Notes: generated from the letters alone by a model not told the origin. Shown: positions 41,678 through 53,129, counted from the first letter of the stretch. The stretch: DNA of 64,000 bases from Cellulomonas aerilata (GCF_007991755.1 NZ_BJYY01000022.1:82943-146942); one strand, 5' to 3'. Translations and numbers: made by a program.

Positions 41678-42180
41678 GCGTGAGCGACCACGGACCGGAC
41701 CGGACGCAGCCGGAGGGCCTGACCGGCATCCTGGACGCCCTCGCGGACGCGATCGGCCAGGCCCGCTCCATGCCGATGTCCTCGTCGGTGCTCGTCAACC
41801 GGGCCGAGCTGCTCGACCTCGTCGACCAGGCCCGCGACGTCCTGCCCACCCAGCTGACCCGCGCCGACGAGGTGCTCGCGGCCGCGGACGCCGCCCGCGT
41901 GGCCGCGCAGGCGGAGGCCGACGCGATCATCGCCGGCGCCCGCGCTCGCGCCGCCGAGCTGGTCGAGGAGCACGAGCTGACCCGCGCCGCCCAGGCACGC
42001 GCCGAGCAGATCGTCGCCGACGCGCAGGACGTCGCCGACGGCCTGCGCCGGGACGCGGACGACTACTGCGACCGGCGCCTGGCGGACTTCGAGATCGACC
42101 TGACCCGGCTCATGACCCAGGTGCAGGCCGGACGGGCGAAGCTCGCCACGCGGCTGGGGACCGACGACGACGAGGACTGA
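41674..42180 (+). CDS. sepIVA: DivIVA-like coiled-coil protein, probable SepIVA homologue
   Basis: A 168-residue, mostly helical protein. Residues about 15-55 (GILDALADAIGQARSMPMSSSVLVNRAELLDLVDQARDVLP shortened here) resemble the DivIVA/SepIVA membrane-proximal segment. Residues 60-145 are an Ala/Glu/Arg coiled coil. Mycobacterial sepIVA, which acts in septation and intracellular membrane growth, lies next to the DUF177 gene, rnc and mutM. The same order here supports orthology, though sequence evidence alone is modest. It is translationally coupled to coaD. Confidence 0.7.
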   Translation: MSVSDHGPDRTQPEGLTGILDALADAIGQARSMPMSSSVLVNRAELLDLVDQARDVLPTQLTRADEVLAAADAARVAAQAEADAIIAGARARAAELVEEHELTRAAQARAEQIVADAQDVADGLRRDADDYCDRRLADFEIDLTRLMTQVQAGRAKLATRLGTDDDED

Positions 42181-42241
42181 CGCCCGGGCCTGGCGCCGCT
42201 CCGGCGACACCCGCGCAGCGGTGTGACGTGCGCCCGGGCGT

Positions 42242-42271
42242 TTGGGCGGCGCCGCGGCCATGACGTAGCAT
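42242..42271 (+). promoter_or_regulatory. promoter TTGGGC-N18-TAGCAT for the DUF177-rpmF-rnc-mutM genes
   Basis: TTGGGC (42242-42247) and TAGCAT (42266-42271) are 18 bases apart. The predicted leader to GTG 42330 is about 50 bases. Confidence 0.5.
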
Positions 42272-42329
42272 CGTCCGTTGGTCCCGCCGGTCTGGCGGAT
42301 CCCCCACCCGATCAGACTGGAATCCTTCC

Positions 42330-42914
42330 GTGGACACGCCCCACCGGCTCGACCCGCGCTCCGCGCTCGTGCTGGACACGCACGAGCTCGGTCGGCGTCC
42401 GGGATCGATGCGGCGTGTGCAGCGCACGGTGGCGGCGCCCGAGCACCTCGGCACCGAGGTGATCGGCATCCCCACCGGCACCGACCTGGAGCTGGACCTC
42501 CGGCTCGAGGCCGTCATGGAGGGCGTGCTCGTCACCGGCCACGTCCGCGGGCGTGCGGTCGGGGAGTGCGTGCGGTGCCTGGAGGAGGTCGTCGAGGACC
42601 TCGACGTCCCCTTCCAGGAGCTGTACGCGTATGCCGAGCGGGTGAAGGCTGCCGGCGAGGCCGGGCTCGACGAGGACGAGGACGAGGTCCGCGAGCTGGA
42701 CGGCGACCTCATCGACATCGAGCCCGCGCTCCGCGACACCGTGGTGCCGGCGCTGCCGTTCCAGCCGCTCGACACGCCGGACTGCCCGGGGCTCTGCTCC
42801 GAGTGCGGGTTCCGGCTGGCGGACGACCCAGACCATTCGCATGAGATCCTTGACCCGCGCTGGGCCGAGCTGAACCGGCTCCAGGGCATGTTCGACGAGA
42901 CGAAAGAGAGCTAG
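42330..42914 (+). CDS. DUF177 (YceD-family) protein
   Basis: A 194-residue protein of the YceD/DUF177 family, almost always encoded just before rpmF and implicated in 23S rRNA or 50S maturation in some bacteria and plastids. It shows GECVRCLEE and a C-terminal CPGLCSECG cluster that may bind zinc, separated by an acidic DEDEDEVREL stretch. The sequence ends WAELNRLQG, typical of the family. rpmF starts two bases after its stop. Confidence 0.92.
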   Translation: MDTPHRLDPRSALVLDTHELGRRPGSMRRVQRTVAAPEHLGTEVIGIPTGTDLELDLRLEAVMEGVLVTGHVRGRAVGECVRCLEEVVEDLDVPFQELYAYAERVKAAGEAGLDEDEDEVRELDGDLIDIEPALRDTVVPALPFQPLDTPDCPGLCSECGFRLADDPDHSHEILDPRWAELNRLQGMFDETKES

Positions 42915-42916
42915 CC

Positions 42917-43111
42917 GTGGCTGTTCCGAAGCGCAAGATGTCGCGCAGCAACACCCGTGCGCGACGGTCGCAGTGGAAGACCACTGCCACGACGCTCACC
43001 ACCTGCCCGCAGTGCAAGAGCAACGTGATGCCGCACACCGCGTGCCCGAACTGCGGTGCCTACAAGGGCCGCACGTACGCCGAGGCCGTGCGCACCGAGC
43101 ACGCGAGCTGA
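42917..43111 (+). CDS. rpmF: 50S ribosomal protein L32
   Basis: The 64-residue protein begins AVPKRKMSRSNTRARRSQWK and carries a zinc ribbon, CPQC and CPNC, typical of C-plus L32. Tight spacing to the DUF177 gene (two bases) and to rnc indicates one transcript. Confidence 0.97.
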   Translation: MAVPKRKMSRSNTRARRSQWKTTATTLTTCPQCKSNVMPHTACPNCGAYKGRTYAEAVRTEHAS

Positions 43112-43128
43112 CCATCGCGATCGCTGAC

Positions 43129-43830
43129 GTGCGGAACGCCGCGACGTCGGCCGACCGGCTCACCGAGAAGCTCGGGGTCCACCTGGACCCCGAGCTTCTC
43201 GTGCTCGCGCTGACCCACCGGTCCTTCGCGCACGAGGCCGGCGGCATCCCGACGAACGAGCGCCTGGAGTTCCTCGGCGACTCCGTGCTCGGGCTGGTCG
43301 TCACCGAGGCGCTGTACCGCCGCCACCCGTCGCTGAGCGAGGGCGAGCTGGCCAAGATGCGCGCCGCGACCGTGTCGCAGCGCGCCCTGGCCGCGACCGC
43401 GCGGGAGCTCGGGCTCGGTGGCTACGTGCTGCTGGGCAAGGGCGAGCTCGCCAGCGGGGGCGCCGACAAGGACTCGATCCTGTCCGACACGCTCGAGGCC
43501 CTCTTCGGTGCCGTGTACCTGTCCCACGGCCTGGAGGACGCCCGCGCGCTGGTGGAGCGGCTCGTCGGTCCGACGCTGGCCGCGGCCGCCGACCTCGGCG
43601 CGGGGCTGGACTGGAAGACGTCCCTGCAGGAGGTCGCCGCGGCCCAGGGTCTCGGCGCCCCGGAGTACGCCGTCGAGGGCGCCGGCCCCGACCACGCGCG
43701 CACGTTCACCGCCCGCGTGCTGCTCGACGACGTGGTGCGGGGCGAGGGCGTCGGCCCGTCCAAGAAGGTGGCCGAGCAGCTCGCTGCGGCCGCCGCGTAC
43801 CGCGTGCTGCAGCCGGCCTCCACCGCCTGA
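43129..43830 (+). CDS. rnc: ribonuclease III
   Basis: Double-strand-specific endoribonuclease for rRNA and mRNA processing. The catalytic domain has [20 protein letters not shown] with metal-binding Glu/Asp, and [15 protein letters not shown] with the second acidic pair. The C-terminal dsRNA-binding domain (about residues 165-230) includes [16 protein letters not shown] and [22 protein letters not shown] 43129 gives 233 residues; no good ribosome-binding site is seen, and a CTG overlapping the rpmF stop (43108) is possible. Confidence 0.94.
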   Translation: MRNAATSADRLTEKLGVHLDPELLVLALTHRSFAHEAGGIPTNERLEFLGDSVLGLVVTEALYRRHPSLSEGELAKMRAATVSQRALAATARELGLGGYVLLGKGELASGGADKDSILSDTLEALFGAVYLSHGLEDARALVERLVGPTLAAAADLGAGLDWKTSLQEVAAAQGLGAPEYAVEGAGPDHARTFTARVLLDDVVRGEGVGPSKKVAEQLAAAAAYRVLQPASTA

Positions 43831-43834
43831 GCCG

Positions 43835-44752
43835 GTGCCCGAGCTGCCCGAGGTCGAGACCGTCCGCGACGGTCTGGCCCGCCACGTCCTGGGCCGGACC
43901 GTCACCGACGTCCAGGTGCTGCGCGACTACAGCGTGCGCCGGACGCCCGGCGGTCCGGACCGCTTCGTCGCCGACCTCACCGGGCGGCGCCTGGACGCGG
44001 CCGTGCGCCGCGGCAAGTACCTGTGGCTCCTCCTCGACCCCGTCGCCGGCGGTGAGCCCGACGTCGCGCTGACCGCGCACCTGGGCATGAGCGGGCAGCT
44101 GCTGGTCCGCACCGCGCAGGAGACACCCGTCCTGTCGCCGCACCTGCGGGTGCGCCTGAGCCTGGACGACGGCGCCCACCTCGACTTCGTCGACCAGCGC
44201 ACCTTCGGCCACCTCGCGATGGCCGACCTCGTCCTCACGCCCGACGGGCAGCCGGGCGGGCAGGGCTCGCCGGCCCCGATGGTCCCCGGCCCGAGCGCGC
44301 ACATCGCCCGGGACCTGCTCGACCCCGCGCTGGACGCCGACGCCGTCGTCGCCGCGGTGCGCCGTCGCCGCACGGGCGTCAAGCGGGCGCTCCTCGACCA
44401 GACCCTGGTGTCCGGCGTCGGCAACATCTACGCCGACGAGGCCCTGTGGCGCGCCCGCCTGCACTACGCGCGCCCGACCGACACGCTGCGCAGGGCGGAG
44501 GTGGAGCGTGTCCTGGCCGGTGCGGCCGAGGTGATGGAGGAGGCTCTGGTCGCCGGCGGGACGAGCTTCGACGCCCTGTACGTCAACGTGAACGGCGCCT
44601 CGGGGTACTTCGACCGCTCGCTCGCGGTCTACGGCCAGGCCGGACGGCCGTGCCCGCGGTGCGGTACGGCGGTCCGGCGGGACGACTTCATGAACCGGTC
44701 CGCGTTCACCTGCCCGGTGTGCCAGCGCCGACCCCGCAACGGGCGCTGGTAG
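43835..44752 (+). CDS. mutM: formamidopyrimidine-DNA glycosylase
   Basis: Excises 8-oxoguanine and formamidopyrimidines. After removal of the initiator the protein starts [13 protein letters not shown], giving catalytic Pro1 and Glu2. RRGKYLW supplies the catalytic Lys, HLGMSGQL is conserved, [17 protein letters not shown] is the helix-two-turn-helix, and the C-terminal zinc finger is CPRC...CPVCQR. The 305-residue length includes a [11 protein letters not shown] insertion common in Actinobacteria. It is four bases after rnc. Confidence 0.95.
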   Translation: MPELPEVETVRDGLARHVLGRTVTDVQVLRDYSVRRTPGGPDRFVADLTGRRLDAAVRRGKYLWLLLDPVAGGEPDVALTAHLGMSGQLLVRTAQETPVLSPHLRVRLSLDDGAHLDFVDQRTFGHLAMADLVLTPDGQPGGQGSPAPMVPGPSAHIARDLLDPALDADAVVAAVRRRRTGVKRALLDQTLVSGVGNIYADEALWRARLHYARPTDTLRRAEVERVLAGAAEVMEEALVAGGTSFDALYVNVNGASGYFDRSLAVYGQAGRPCPRCGTAVRRDDFMNRSAFTCPVCQRRPRNGRW

Positions 44753-44809
44753 GCGGGCGGCGGCCCCCGGCCGAGCGTGTCGTGGGTCACCCCGCCGATG
44801 GCCCTGTGC

Positions 44810-44815
44810 GATACT
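44810..44815 (+). promoter_or_regulatory. -10 element GATACT upstream of the RNase E gene
   Basis: TGTGCGATACT resembles an extended -10 and would give a leader of about 225 bases before GTG 45048. A GGGAG-N5-CTCCC hairpin lies at the start of that leader, so post-transcriptional autoregulation, as known for E. coli rne, is conceivable. Confidence 0.35.
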
Positions 44816-45047
44816 GGGCGCGGTCCGGGAGTCCACAGCTCCCGCAGGACCACGACCGTGCTCGCCGCATCCGCGGCCGCCGCGCGCCGCCGCCCTCCGG
44901 GGTGATCGGCTGGCGCCGGCGTCGCCGCGCTTGTGGCGCCGCGACCGACGACTTCCGTCGCCGTGCTCACCGCACGAGCGACGACCGACCGCCCGAAGGC
45001 GACGTGACCTGTGGCACGACGCCGACGGGCACACAGGAGTACCCCAC

Positions 45048-48000
45048 GTGACGTCCGAGAACACACCCACCGACGCAGCGCCCACCGCAGCAGTCCCCAC
45101 CGCCGACGCCCCGCCGGCCGTCGACGCCGTCGCGTCGAAGCCCGCCCGCCGACGCGCGACCCGCAGGACCGCCGCCCCGGCGCCCGTCGAGACCCCGGCC
45201 GGTGCCGAGAGCGCACCGGCTGCCGTCGAGGCCCCGCCCGTCGACACCACGCCTGCCGACACCACGCCTGCCGCCACCACGCCTGCCGCCACCACGGCCG
45301 CGTCCGAGGACGTCGCCCCGGCGCCCGAGCCCTCCGTGGCCCCGCCGGCACGAGCCACCCGCAGCCGCCGCGCGACGTCCGCCGGGCGGTCCACGGGCAC
45401 TCCGCCCGCTGCCGCCACGGAGCCGTCGGCCACCACCGCGCCCGCCGCCGTGGCCGAGCCCGCCGCAGCGGCCGAGCCCGCCCCGGCCGCCGAGCCTGCC
45501 GCAGCAACCGAGCCGGCGACCGAGCCCAAGGCGCCCGCCAAGCGCACCCGCCGCGCGACCTCCAAGGCCGCCGCCCCGACCGAGCAGCCCGCGGCCGACG
45601 CCGTCCCGGCCGCACCCGTCGCCGCGGAGCCCGGGACCACCGGCGTCCCCGATGCGGCGGCCACCGAGTCCACCAGCGAGTCCGTCACCGAGGCGACCGC
45701 CACCGGTGCCCGCCTCGACGTGCTCGCCGAGCTCGCCCCCGTCGCACGCGCCGCGTCGACCCGTCGGCGCTCGCGCCGCACCGCCGAGCCGGCCGCCCCG
45801 TCCGGCGACGAGCCGGAGACGACAGCCCTCACCGAGCCCGTCGCGTCCGAGGTGACCGCCCCCGCGGTGACCTCGGCGGTGACCGTCGATGGCCCCGAGA
45901 CGTCCACCGACGAGGACGCCGAGGAGACGACCGAGGTGACCGGTGGCGTGACCGCCGACGCCTCCGCCGCCCCGCAGGAGCCGACCCCCGCCCCGCGGCT
46001 CGCGTCGTCCGCGGTGCTGTTCCAGCCGCCGAAGCCGGTCACCACCCGTGCCGGGCGCCGCCGGGTGGTCGCCCAGGCCGGACCCCCGCAGTTCATCGTC
46101 CCCGAGACGATCACCCCCGACGCCCCGCGCGGCGGGGAGGCCTCGGCCGCGCCGCAGGTCACCGTCACCACGAGCGAGGGGCCGTCGGCCCCGATCGCCG
46201 CGCCCGTCAGCGCCCCGGCCGCACCGGTCGGCACGGTCGCCGACGAGCCCGCCGCCGGTGAGCCGCGTCGTCGCAGCCGGCGCGCCTCACGGCCGACCGC
46301 CGCTCCGGCGCCCGTCGTCCCGGCGCCCGCCGCCGAGGTCACCACGCCGGTCCGCGACGAGCCGACCGCGACCGACACGGACACCGAGGACCAGGCCGTC
46401 GACGCGCCGCGCACTGGACGTCGCGGCTCGCGGCGGCGCGGGTCCTCCCGTGCCCTGGACGCCGTCCAGGAGCTCCTCGGAGAGACGCCGACGCGCGACG
46501 CCGTCGACGAGGGCGGCGCCGACCTCGAGGCGGACGAGGACGCCATCGAGGACCGTGAGGCGCTGCTCACGGTCGACGGGTCCGCCGTCGACACCGCGGT
46601 CGAGCCCGACGAGGACGAGGACGACGACGAGACCACCGACGGCGGGCCGCGGCGACGTCGTCGTCGTGGGGGTCGTGGACGTCGCAGCCGTGCCGGTGGC
46701 GACGCGGACGCCTCGCGCACCCCGCTCGCGGACGACGCGGACGAGGACGACGACGAGGACGCCGCCGGCGCCGAGACCGAGGGCGACGAGGAGCCGACCG
46801 AAGGTGACGAGGGGACCGGCTCCAGCCGCCGCCGTCGCCGTCGCCGCCGCAGCGGGCGTGGCACCGAGGGCGTCGAGGCCGAGGCCGTCGCACCCGTCGC
46901 TGCCCGCGTCCGGGCGCCGCGGGCGCCGTCGGACGAGGTCACCGCGCTGCGCGGGTCGACCCGCCTGGAGGCCAAGCGCCAGCGCCGGCGCGAGGGCCGT
47001 GACGCCGGCCGCCGCCGCCAGATCATCACCGAGTCGGAGTTCCTGGCCCGCCGCGAGTCGGTCGACCGGACGATGGTGGTGCGCGAGCTCGACGGTCGCA
47101 CGCAGATCGCCGTGCTCGAGGACGGCGTCCTGGTGGAGCACTACGTCTCCCGCCAGGCGCAGCTGTCCATGGCCGGCAACGTCTACCTCGGCCGCGTCCA
47201 GAACGTGCTGCCGAGCATGGAGGCGGCGTTCGTCGACGTCGGCAAGGGGCGCAACGCCGTGCTGTACGCCGGCGAGGTCAACTGGGACGCGGCCGGGCTC
47301 GAGGGCCAGCCGCGACGCATCGAGCAGGCGCTGAAGTCCGGCGACTCCGTGCTCGTGCAGGTCACCAAGGACCCGATCGGGCACAAGGGCGCGCGCCTGA
47401 CCAGCCAGATCACTCTCGCCGGCCGGTACCTGGTGTACGTGCCCGGCGGCGGCATGACCGGCATCTCCCGCAAGCTCCCCGACAACGAGCGCGCACGCCT
47501 GAAGAAGCTGCTGCGCGAGATCGTGCCCGACACCGCCGGCGTCATCGTGCGGACCGCCGCGGAGGGCGCGAGCGAGGACGAGCTGCGCGCCGACATCCAG
47601 CGCCTGCAGGACCAGTGGACCGCGATCGAGAAGAAGGCGAAGACCGCGTCGGCGCCCGCCCTGCTGCAGGGCGAGCCGGACATGGCGATCCGGGTCGTGC
47701 GCGACATCTTCAACGACGACTTCGGGTCCCTGGTCGTCCAGGGCGACGAGGCGTGGGAGACGATCTCGGGCTACATCGGCGCGCTCGCGCCGGACCTCGC
47801 CCAGAAGGTCTCGCGCTGGACCGCCGAGGGTGACGTCTTCTCCGCCCACCGCGTCGACGAGCAGCTCGCCAAGGGCATGGACCGCAAGGTGTGGCTGCCG
47901 TCGGGTGGGTCGCTGGTCATCGACCGCACGGAGGCGATGACCGTCGTCGACGTCAACACCGGCAAGTTCACCGGCTCCGGCGGCACGCTGGAGGAGACGG

Positions 48001-49241
48001 TCACGCGCAACAACCTCGAGGCGGCGGAGGAGATCGTCCGGCAGCTCAGGCTGCGGGACATCGGCGGCATCATCGTCATCGACTTCATCGACATGGTGCT
48101 CGAGACGAACCGCGACCTCGTGCTGCGGCGGCTGGTCGAGTGCCTGGGTCGCGACCGCACCAAGCACCAGGTCGCCGAGGTGACGTCCCTGGGTCTCGTG
48201 CAGATGACCCGCAAGCGTGTGGGCCAGGGGCTCGTCGAGGCGTTCAGCGAGACCTGCGAGCACTGCAACGGCCGCGGGTTCATCGTGCACACCGACCCCG
48301 TCGAGGGATCGAACGGCGCCCCGGCACCCGCCCCGCAGGGGGCCTCGCAGCAGTCGGTGACGACCGGTGACGACAGCAAGCGGGCCTCGTCCCGCCGCAA
48401 GCGCGGGACGGGCAAGGAGCAGGGCTCGGCGACGACGACGGCCGTCCCGGCGCTGCCGGTGCTGCCGGAGGCGCGCGAGGCGGTCAAGGCGACGCTGGCG
48501 ACCATCGCGGCCGCCGCGGCGCACGCCCACGAGCACAACGGGCACGGTCACGCGACGGCGGCTCCCGACGTCGCCGTCCCGGCCACCCCCGCGTCCGGGC
48601 CGACGACCCCGGTCGACGGCGGCTCCGGCCTCCAGGGCGGGATCGGCTCCAGCGACGTCGTCGCGGCGGTGAGCGAGGCGCTGGACGCGCTGCGTGAGGC
48701 GCACCCCGCCGCGTCGCCGGCGTCGGTGGCCGAGCCCGGTGTCGTAGCGCCTGGCCTCGGCGAGCCGGACCTCGGCGAGCCCGGCCTCACCGAGCCGGAC
48801 CTGGCGCAGTCGCTGGCCACGGCGGCACACCCCGACGTCGCCCCGGCGGACCTGGAGCCGACCGTCGAGGAGGTCCTGGCCGTCGAGGACGTCGCCGACG
48901 AGGTGGTCGCCGACGCCGCGGGCGACCCGCTCGCGGGCCTGCCGGCCGACGAGCTGGGCGCCCAGCCCACCGAGACGCTGGTCCTGGTCCCGGTGGCCGC
49001 CGACGTCTTCGACCTCTCCGACGACGAGTCCGACGACGTCGAGGCCGACGACGTCGAGCCGGACGACGCCGGGTCCGTGGACGTGCTGCCGGACGCCGGG
49101 CAGCCGCCGGTGGCCGGCGAGCCCGTGGGCGACGAGCCCCTGCAGCCCGAGGAGGAGCAGGTCTCGCCGCCCGACCTGGGCGAGCCGGTCGCGCCCGACC
49201 TGGGCGACGTCGTCGAGCCTGACGAGCCCGCGGACGACTGA
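45048..49241 (+). CDS. rne: ribonuclease E/G family endoribonuclease with long disordered flanks
   Basis: The 1,397-residue protein has three parts. Residues 1 to about 670 are Ala/Pro/Thr/Glu-rich, then acidic, with Arg-rich islands. Residues about 670-1085 are the catalytic core: S1 region ([25 protein letters not shown]), 5'-sensor, and DNase-like domain with Asp968/Asn970 in VVDVNTGKF and Asp1012 in [11 protein letters not shown]. The zinc-link equivalent is CEHCNGRGF, a single CxxC. Residues 1085-1397 are acidic and Pro-rich. The catalytic residues equal Asp303/Asn305/Asp346 of E. coli RNase E. It should initiate mRNA decay and rRNA processing. AGGAGT precedes GTG 45048. Confidence 0.95.
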   Translation: MTSENTPTDAAPTAAVPTADAPPAVDAVASKPARRRATRRTAAPAPVETPAGAESAPAAVEAPPVDTTPADTTPAATTPAATTAASEDVAPAPEPSVAPPARATRSRRATSAGRSTGTPPAAATEPSATTAPAAVAEPAAAAEPAPAAEPAAATEPATEPKAPAKRTRRATSKAAAPTEQPAADAVPAAPVAAEPGTTGVPDAAATESTSESVTEATATGARLDVLAELAPVARAASTRRRSRRTAEPAAPSGDEPETTALTEPVASEVTAPAVTSAVTVDGPETSTDEDAEETTEVTGGVTADASAAPQEPTPAPRLASSAVLFQPPKPVTTRAGRRRVVAQAGPPQFIVPETITPDAPRGGEASAAPQVTVTTSEGPSAPIAAPVSAPAAPVGTVADEPAAGEPRRRSRRASRPTAAPAPVVPAPAAEVTTPVRDEPTATDTDTEDQAVDAPRTGRRGSRRRGSSRALDAVQELLGETPTRDAVDEGGADLEADEDAIEDREALLTVDGSAVDTAVEPDEDEDDDETTDGGPRRRRRRGGRGRRSRAGGDADASRTPLADDADEDDDEDAAGAETEGDEEPTEGDEGTGSSRRRRRRRRSGRGTEGVEAEAVAPVAARVRAPRAPSDEVTALRGSTRLEAKRQRRREGRDAGRRRQIITESEFLARRESVDRTMVVRELDGRTQIAVLEDGVLVEHYVSRQAQLSMAGNVYLGRVQNVLPSMEAAFVDVGKGRNAVLYAGEVNWDAAGLEGQPRRIEQALKSGDSVLVQVTKDPIGHKGARLTSQITLAGRYLVYVPGGGMTGISRKLPDNERARLKKLLREIVPDTAGVIVRTAAEGASEDELRADIQRLQDQWTAIEKKAKTASAPALLQGEPDMAIRVVRDIFNDDFGSLVVQGDEAWETISGYIGALAPDLAQKVSRWTAEGDVFSAHRVDEQLAKGMDRKVWLPSGGSLVIDRTEAMTVVDVNTGKFTGSGGTLEETVTRNNLEAAEEIVRQLRLRDIGGIIVIDFIDMVLETNRDLVLRRLVECLGRDRTKHQVAEVTSLGLVQMTRKRVGQGLVEAFSETCEHCNGRGFIVHTDPVEGSNGAPAPAPQGASQQSVTTGDDSKRASSRRKRGTGKEQGSATTTAVPALPVLPEAREAVKATLATIAAAAAHAHEHNGHGHATAAPDVAVPATPASGPTTPVDGGSGLQGGIGSSDVVAAVSEALDALREAHPAASPASVAEPGVVAPGLGEPDLGEPGLTEPDLAQSLATAAHPDVAPADLEPTVEEVLAVEDVADEVVADAAGDPLAGLPADELGAQPTETLVLVPVAADVFDLSDDESDDVEADDVEPDDAGSVDVLPDAGQPPVAGEPVGDEPLQPEEEQVSPPDLGEPVAPDLGDVVEPDEPADD

Positions 49242-49260
49242 CCTGCGCGACGTCGGCCGA

Positions 49261-49295
49261 CCGCTCGCCGCCCCGTGTCCGGGGGCGGCGAGCGG
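49261..49295 (+). terminator. terminator hairpin after the RNase E gene
   Basis: CCGCTCGCCGCCCC pairs with GGGGCGGCGAGCGG (14 base pairs) around a short loop, 19 bases after the stop codon. Confidence 0.75.
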
Positions 49296-49317
49296 CGGTC
49301 GTCACAGCCCCGGTCAT

Positions 49318-49346
49318 TTGACCCTCGTGGGTGGGTTCCGTACCCT
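49318..49346 (+). promoter_or_regulatory. promoter TTGACC-N17-TACCCT for rplU-rpmA
   Basis: This is the best sigma70-like promoter in the window: TTGACC (49318-49323), a 17-base spacer and TACCCT (49341-49346). It gives an L21 leader of about 95 bases. Confidence 0.7.
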
Positions 49347-49446
49347 AGAACGTCGGCGCGCATCGCGCGCTGATCCCACGTGCCTGCACCGCCTCGCGGC
49401 GAGTCGCCCCGCACGTGACGCAGACGAAGCAGTGACCCGAGCAGAG

Positions 49447-49767
49447 ATGAGCAGCAACGTGGTGTACGCGATTGTGAAGGCTGGCGGCCGCCAGGAGAAG
49501 GTCGCCGTCGGCGATGTCGTCGTCGTCGACCGGCTGGCCGAGCAGGCCGGTGCCACGGTGCAGCTCCCTGCGATCCTGCTCGTCGACGGCGAGACGGTGA
49601 CCACGGACGCCGAGGCGCTCGCGAAGATCACTGTCACGGCGGAGGTCGTCCGGGACGAGAAGGGCCCGAAGATCGCCATCCTGAAGTACAAGAACAAGAC
49701 CGGCTACAGGGTCCGCAAGGGCCACCGCCAGCAGCTCACCCGCCTGCGGGTCACCGGCATCTCCTGA
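49447..49767 (+). CDS. rplU: 50S ribosomal protein L21
   Basis: A 106-residue L21. [25 protein letters not shown] is the conserved start, and the C-terminal [26 protein letters not shown] contacts 23S rRNA. ATG 49447 is used; GTG 49459 also lies in frame. It is followed by rpmA and obg, the conserved bacterial order. Confidence 0.97.
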   Translation: MSSNVVYAIVKAGGRQEKVAVGDVVVVDRLAEQAGATVQLPAILLVDGETVTTDAEALAKITVTAEVVRDEKGPKIAILKYKNKTGYRVRKGHRQQLTRLRVTGIS

Positions 49768-49837
49768 CCTTCCGCGGCCGGTCGACCGACCGGGCACGGG
49801 CTCCTGTTCCTCCACGCAGCACGAAAGCAGGTTCGAC

Positions 49838-50089
49838 ATGGCACACAAGAAGGGCGCGAGCTCCTCTCGCAACGGCCGCGACTCCAACGCGCAGCGACTG
49901 GGCGTGAAGCGCTTCGGTGGCCAGGTCGTCAGCGCCGGCGAGATCATCGTCCGCCAGCGCGGCACCCACTTCCACCCCGGCAACAACGTCGGCCGGGGCG
50001 GCGACGACACGCTGTTCGCCCTCACGCCGGGTGCCGTCCAGTTCGGCACGCGCCGTGGCCGCAAGGTGATCGACATCGTCCAGGCGTAG
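49838..50089 (+). CDS. rpmA: 50S ribosomal protein L27
   Basis: An 83-residue L27 beginning [27 protein letters not shown]; the flexible N-terminus reaches the peptidyl-transferase centre. There is no Firmicutes-type N-terminal extension for protease cleavage. [20 protein letters not shown] is conserved. A strong terminator follows, so obg may have a separate transcript or rely on read-through. Confidence 0.98.
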   Translation: MAHKKGASSSRNGRDSNAQRLGVKRFGGQVVSAGEIIVRQRGTHFHPGNNVGRGGDDTLFALTPGAVQFGTRRGRKVIDIVQA

Positions 50090-50110
50090 TCGCGACGCAC
50101 AGCAGTGAGA

Positions 50111-50150
50111 ACGAGGGGCGCACCGGTGTCGGTGCGCCCCTCGTCCTTTT
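50111..50150 (+). terminator. intrinsic terminator after rpmA
   Basis: ACGAGGGGCGCACC and GGTGCGCCCCTCGT form a 14-base-pair stem around a six-base loop, followed by CCTTTT. This is the most classical rho-independent terminator in the window. Confidence 0.9.
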
Positions 50151-50236
50151 CCGGTGGTCCAGCAGTGTCCCGGCGTGCCCGCCCCACGAGTGGCGGCACC
50201 GGCCGGGACCAGCAGTCTTGAGAGGAATGGTGAACC

Positions 50237-51784
50237 GTGGCGACATTCGTCGACCGGGTGGTGCTGCACGCCACCGGAGGTGACGGCGGGCACGGGTGCG
50301 CCTCGATCCGCCGGGAGAAGTTCAAGCCGCTCGCCGGCCCCGACGGCGGCAACGGCGGCAACGGGGGCAGCGTCGTCCTCGAGGTCGACCCCCAGGTCAC
50401 CACACTGCTGCAGTTCCACCACTCGCCGCACCGGCACGCCCCCTCGGGCACGCAGGGGATGGGTGACTACCGGCAGGGCTCCACGGGCGAGGACCTCGTC
50501 CTGCCCGTGCCCGACGGCACGGTCGTGAAGTCGCCGTCCGGCCACGTGCTCGCCGACCTCGTGGGCGCCGGGTCGCGCTACGTCGTCGCCTCCGGCGGGC
50601 ACGGCGGGCTGGGCAACCACTCGCTCGCCTCCCCGCGCCGCAAGGCGCCGGGCTTCGCGCTGCTCGGGGAGCCGGGGGACACGCAGGACGTCGTCCTGGA
50701 GCTCAAGACGATCGCCGACGTCGCGCTCATCGGGTATCCGAGCGCCGGCAAGTCGAGCCTGGTCGCGGCCATGTCCGCGGCCAGGCCCAAGATCGCCGAC
50801 TACCCGTTCACCACCCTGGTGCCCAACCTCGGCGTCGTGCAGGCCGGTTCCTCCCGGTTCACCGTCGCCGACGTCCCGGGACTGATCCCCGGGGCGAGCG
50901 AGGGCAAGGGCCTCGGCCTGGAGTTCCTGCGCCACATCGAGCGGTGCTCCGTCCTGGTGCACGTGCTGGACTGCGCGACCCTGGAGCCGGGCCGCGACCC
51001 GCTCAGCGACCTCGACGTGATCGAGCACGAGCTGGCCGAGTACGGCGGCGACGTGGGCATCGAGGGCGGCCGGGTGCCGCTCACCGAGCGCCTGCGCATG
51101 GTCGTGCTCAACAAGATCGACGTCCCCGAGGCCCGGGAGCTGGCCGACCTCGTCAAGCCCGACCTCGAGGCGCGGGGCCTGCGCGTCTTCGAGATCTCCG
51201 CGGTCAGCCACGAGGGGCTGCGTCCCCTGACCTTCGCCCTCGCCGAGCTGGTCGAGCAGTCGCGGCGCGAGGCGCCCGAGCCCGAGCGCACGCGCGTCGT
51301 CCTGCGGCCCAGGGCCGTCGACGACGCCGGGTTCACGGTGACCCGTCGCGAGGAGAGCGGGCACGTGTTCTTCCAGGTCCGCGGCTCCAAGCCCGAGCGC
51401 TGGGTGCGCCAGACCCAGTTCTCCAACGACGAGGCGGTCGGGTACCTCGCCGACCGGCTCGCCCGGATCGGCGTCGAGGACGCGCTGTTCAAGGCCGGGG
51501 CGGTCGCGGGCGCCGAGGTCGTCATCGGCGACGGGGACGACGCCGTCGTCTTCGACTGGGAGCCGACCCTGCTGACCGGCTCGGAGCTGCTCGGCGGGCC
51601 GCGCGGCACCGACCTGCGCCTCGAGGACAGCTCGAGGCCCACCCGCTCGGACAAGCGTCGCGAGTACAAGGACCGGATGGACGCCAAGTCCGAGGCCCGG
51701 GCCGAGCTGTGGACGGAGCGCGAGGCGGGCATCTGGACCGACGACGACGCCCGCACCACCGCCCCGGAGGACTCTGGGCGCTGA
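50237..51784 (+). CDS. obgE: GTPase Obg
   Basis: Ribosome-associated GTPase for late 50S assembly and stress control. The glycine-rich Obg domain spans residues 1-160 ([13 protein letters not shown]). The G domain has G1 [11 protein letters not shown]3 [16 protein letters not shown] and G4 NKID. A C-terminal OCT domain (about residues 350-430) and an extended charged tail make 515 residues, typical of Actinobacteria. GTG 50237 follows AGAGGA. Confidence 0.97.
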   Translation: MATFVDRVVLHATGGDGGHGCASIRREKFKPLAGPDGGNGGNGGSVVLEVDPQVTTLLQFHHSPHRHAPSGTQGMGDYRQGSTGEDLVLPVPDGTVVKSPSGHVLADLVGAGSRYVVASGGHGGLGNHSLASPRRKAPGFALLGEPGDTQDVVLELKTIADVALIGYPSAGKSSLVAAMSAARPKIADYPFTTLVPNLGVVQAGSSRFTVADVPGLIPGASEGKGLGLEFLRHIERCSVLVHVLDCATLEPGRDPLSDLDVIEHELAEYGGDVGIEGGRVPLTERLRMVVLNKIDVPEARELADLVKPDLEARGLRVFEISAVSHEGLRPLTFALAELVEQSRREAPEPERTRVVLRPRAVDDAGFTVTRREESGHVFFQVRGSKPERWVRQTQFSNDEAVGYLADRLARIGVEDALFKAGAVAGAEVVIGDGDDAVVFDWEPTLLTGSELLGGPRGTDLRLEDSSRPTRSDKRREYKDRMDAKSEARAELWTEREAGIWTDDDARTTAPEDSGR

Positions 51785-51909
51785 GCCGGCCCCGCCGTCC
51801 CGTCCGGCGGGGACGGCCGGGCCCGTCCGTGCCGTCGGATCGCTGGACCGGCGTCCAGCGGGCGGAACCTCACGCCCCTGCACCTGGCCGGACGGAAGGA
51901 TGCGCCCTC

Positions 51910-53055
51910 GTGAGCGCCGCACCGCACGTCACCGACCGCCCCGGGCTGGCGGCGGCGCGCCGCGTCGTCGTCAAGGTCGGGTCGTCGTCCCTGACCGGGG
52001 CGGACGGGCGCCTCGACCCGGCCGCGCTGGGCTCCCTCGTCGACGTGCTCGCGGCGCGGGTCGCCGACGGCGGCCAGGTCGTGCTGGTGTCGTCCGGGGC
52101 GATCGCGGCGGCGCTCGGGCCGCTGGGCCTGAGCGCCCGGCCACGGGACCTCGCCACCGCCCAGGCTGCCGCCTCGGTCGGGCAGGGGCTGCTGGTCGCC
52201 CGGTACACCGAGGCGTTCGGCGCCCACGGGCTGCGGGTGGGCCAGGTCCTGCTCACCGCGGAGGACACCATCCGCCGCGGTCACTACCGCAACGCCCAGC
52301 GCGCCCTGACCCGGCTGCTGTCGCTGGGCGTCGTGCCGGTGATCAACGAGAACGACACGGTCGCCACGGACGAGATCCGGTTCGGCGACAACGACCGGCT
52401 CGCCGCACTCGTGGCGCACCTCGTCCACGCCGACGCCATGGTGCTGCTCACCGACGTCGACGCGCTCTACGACGGCCCCCCGTCGCGCCCGGGCGCCCGG
52501 CGGATCTCCGTGGTCGACGGACCCGCCGACCTCGCCGGGATCGAGGTCACCTCGCGGGGCAGCGCCGTCGGCACCGGCGGCATGGTCACCAAGCTCGACT
52601 CCGTGGCGATCGCCACGGCGTCGGGCATCCCGGTCGTGCTCACGTCGGCAGCGCAGGCCGCCGCCGCCCTCGCCGGCGAGGAGGTCGGCACGTGGTTCAG
52701 CGCGACCGGGCGCCGGCGGTCCACGCGCCTGCTGTGGCTCGCGTACGCCGCACGCACCCACGGGCGCCTCGTGCTCGACGACGGCGCCGTGCGGGCGGTG
52801 CGGGGCGGGCTCGCCTCGCTGCTCCCGGCCGGTGTGGTGCGCGTGGAGGGGGAGTTCGAGGCGGGCGACCCGGTCGACCTCGTCGGGCTGGACGGCCGGA
52901 CCGTGGCGCGCGGGCTCGTGCAGTACGCGTCCGGCGAGCTCCCCGCCCTGCTGGGCCGCTCCACGTCCGCCCTGCGGGCGGAGCTCGGACCCGGGTACGA
53001 CCGGGAGATCGTGCACCGCGACGACCTCGTGCTGGTCCGGCTCGCCCGGCGCTGA
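51910..53055 (+). CDS. proB: glutamate 5-kinase
   Basis: First enzyme of proline synthesis. The amino-acid-kinase domain has [45 protein letters not shown] and [11 protein letters not shown]-terminal PUA domain (about residues 285-375) is present, including [17 protein letters not shown]. The 381-residue length matches two-domain ProB. GTG 51910 starts the family sequence; the frame upstream is noise. Confidence 0.96.
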   Translation: MSAAPHVTDRPGLAAARRVVVKVGSSSLTGADGRLDPAALGSLVDVLAARVADGGQVVLVSSGAIAAALGPLGLSARPRDLATAQAAASVGQGLLVARYTEAFGAHGLRVGQVLLTAEDTIRRGHYRNAQRALTRLLSLGVVPVINENDTVATDEIRFGDNDRLAALVAHLVHADAMVLLTDVDALYDGPPSRPGARRISVVDGPADLAGIEVTSRGSAVGTGGMVTKLDSVAIATASGIPVVLTSAAQAAAALAGEEVGTWFSATGRRRSTRLLWLAYAARTHGRLVLDDGAVRAVRGGLASLLPAGVVRVEGEFEAGDPVDLVGLDGRTVARGLVQYASGELPALLGRSTSALRAELGPGYDREIVHRDDLVLVRLARR

Positions 53056-53129
53056 CCGCGGGCCGACGGGCGCCGGCTCGCGACCGCGGGGCGCGTGCCG
53101 GGGCCGGCGGTCGTGCCGCACCGCGGCAC

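Noticed and set aside
43706..47101. Minus-strand frame of over 1,100 codons opposite mutM and the RNase E gene
   Set aside because: Ser/Ala/Arg-rich antisense frame with no domain; the plus-strand genes are unambiguous.
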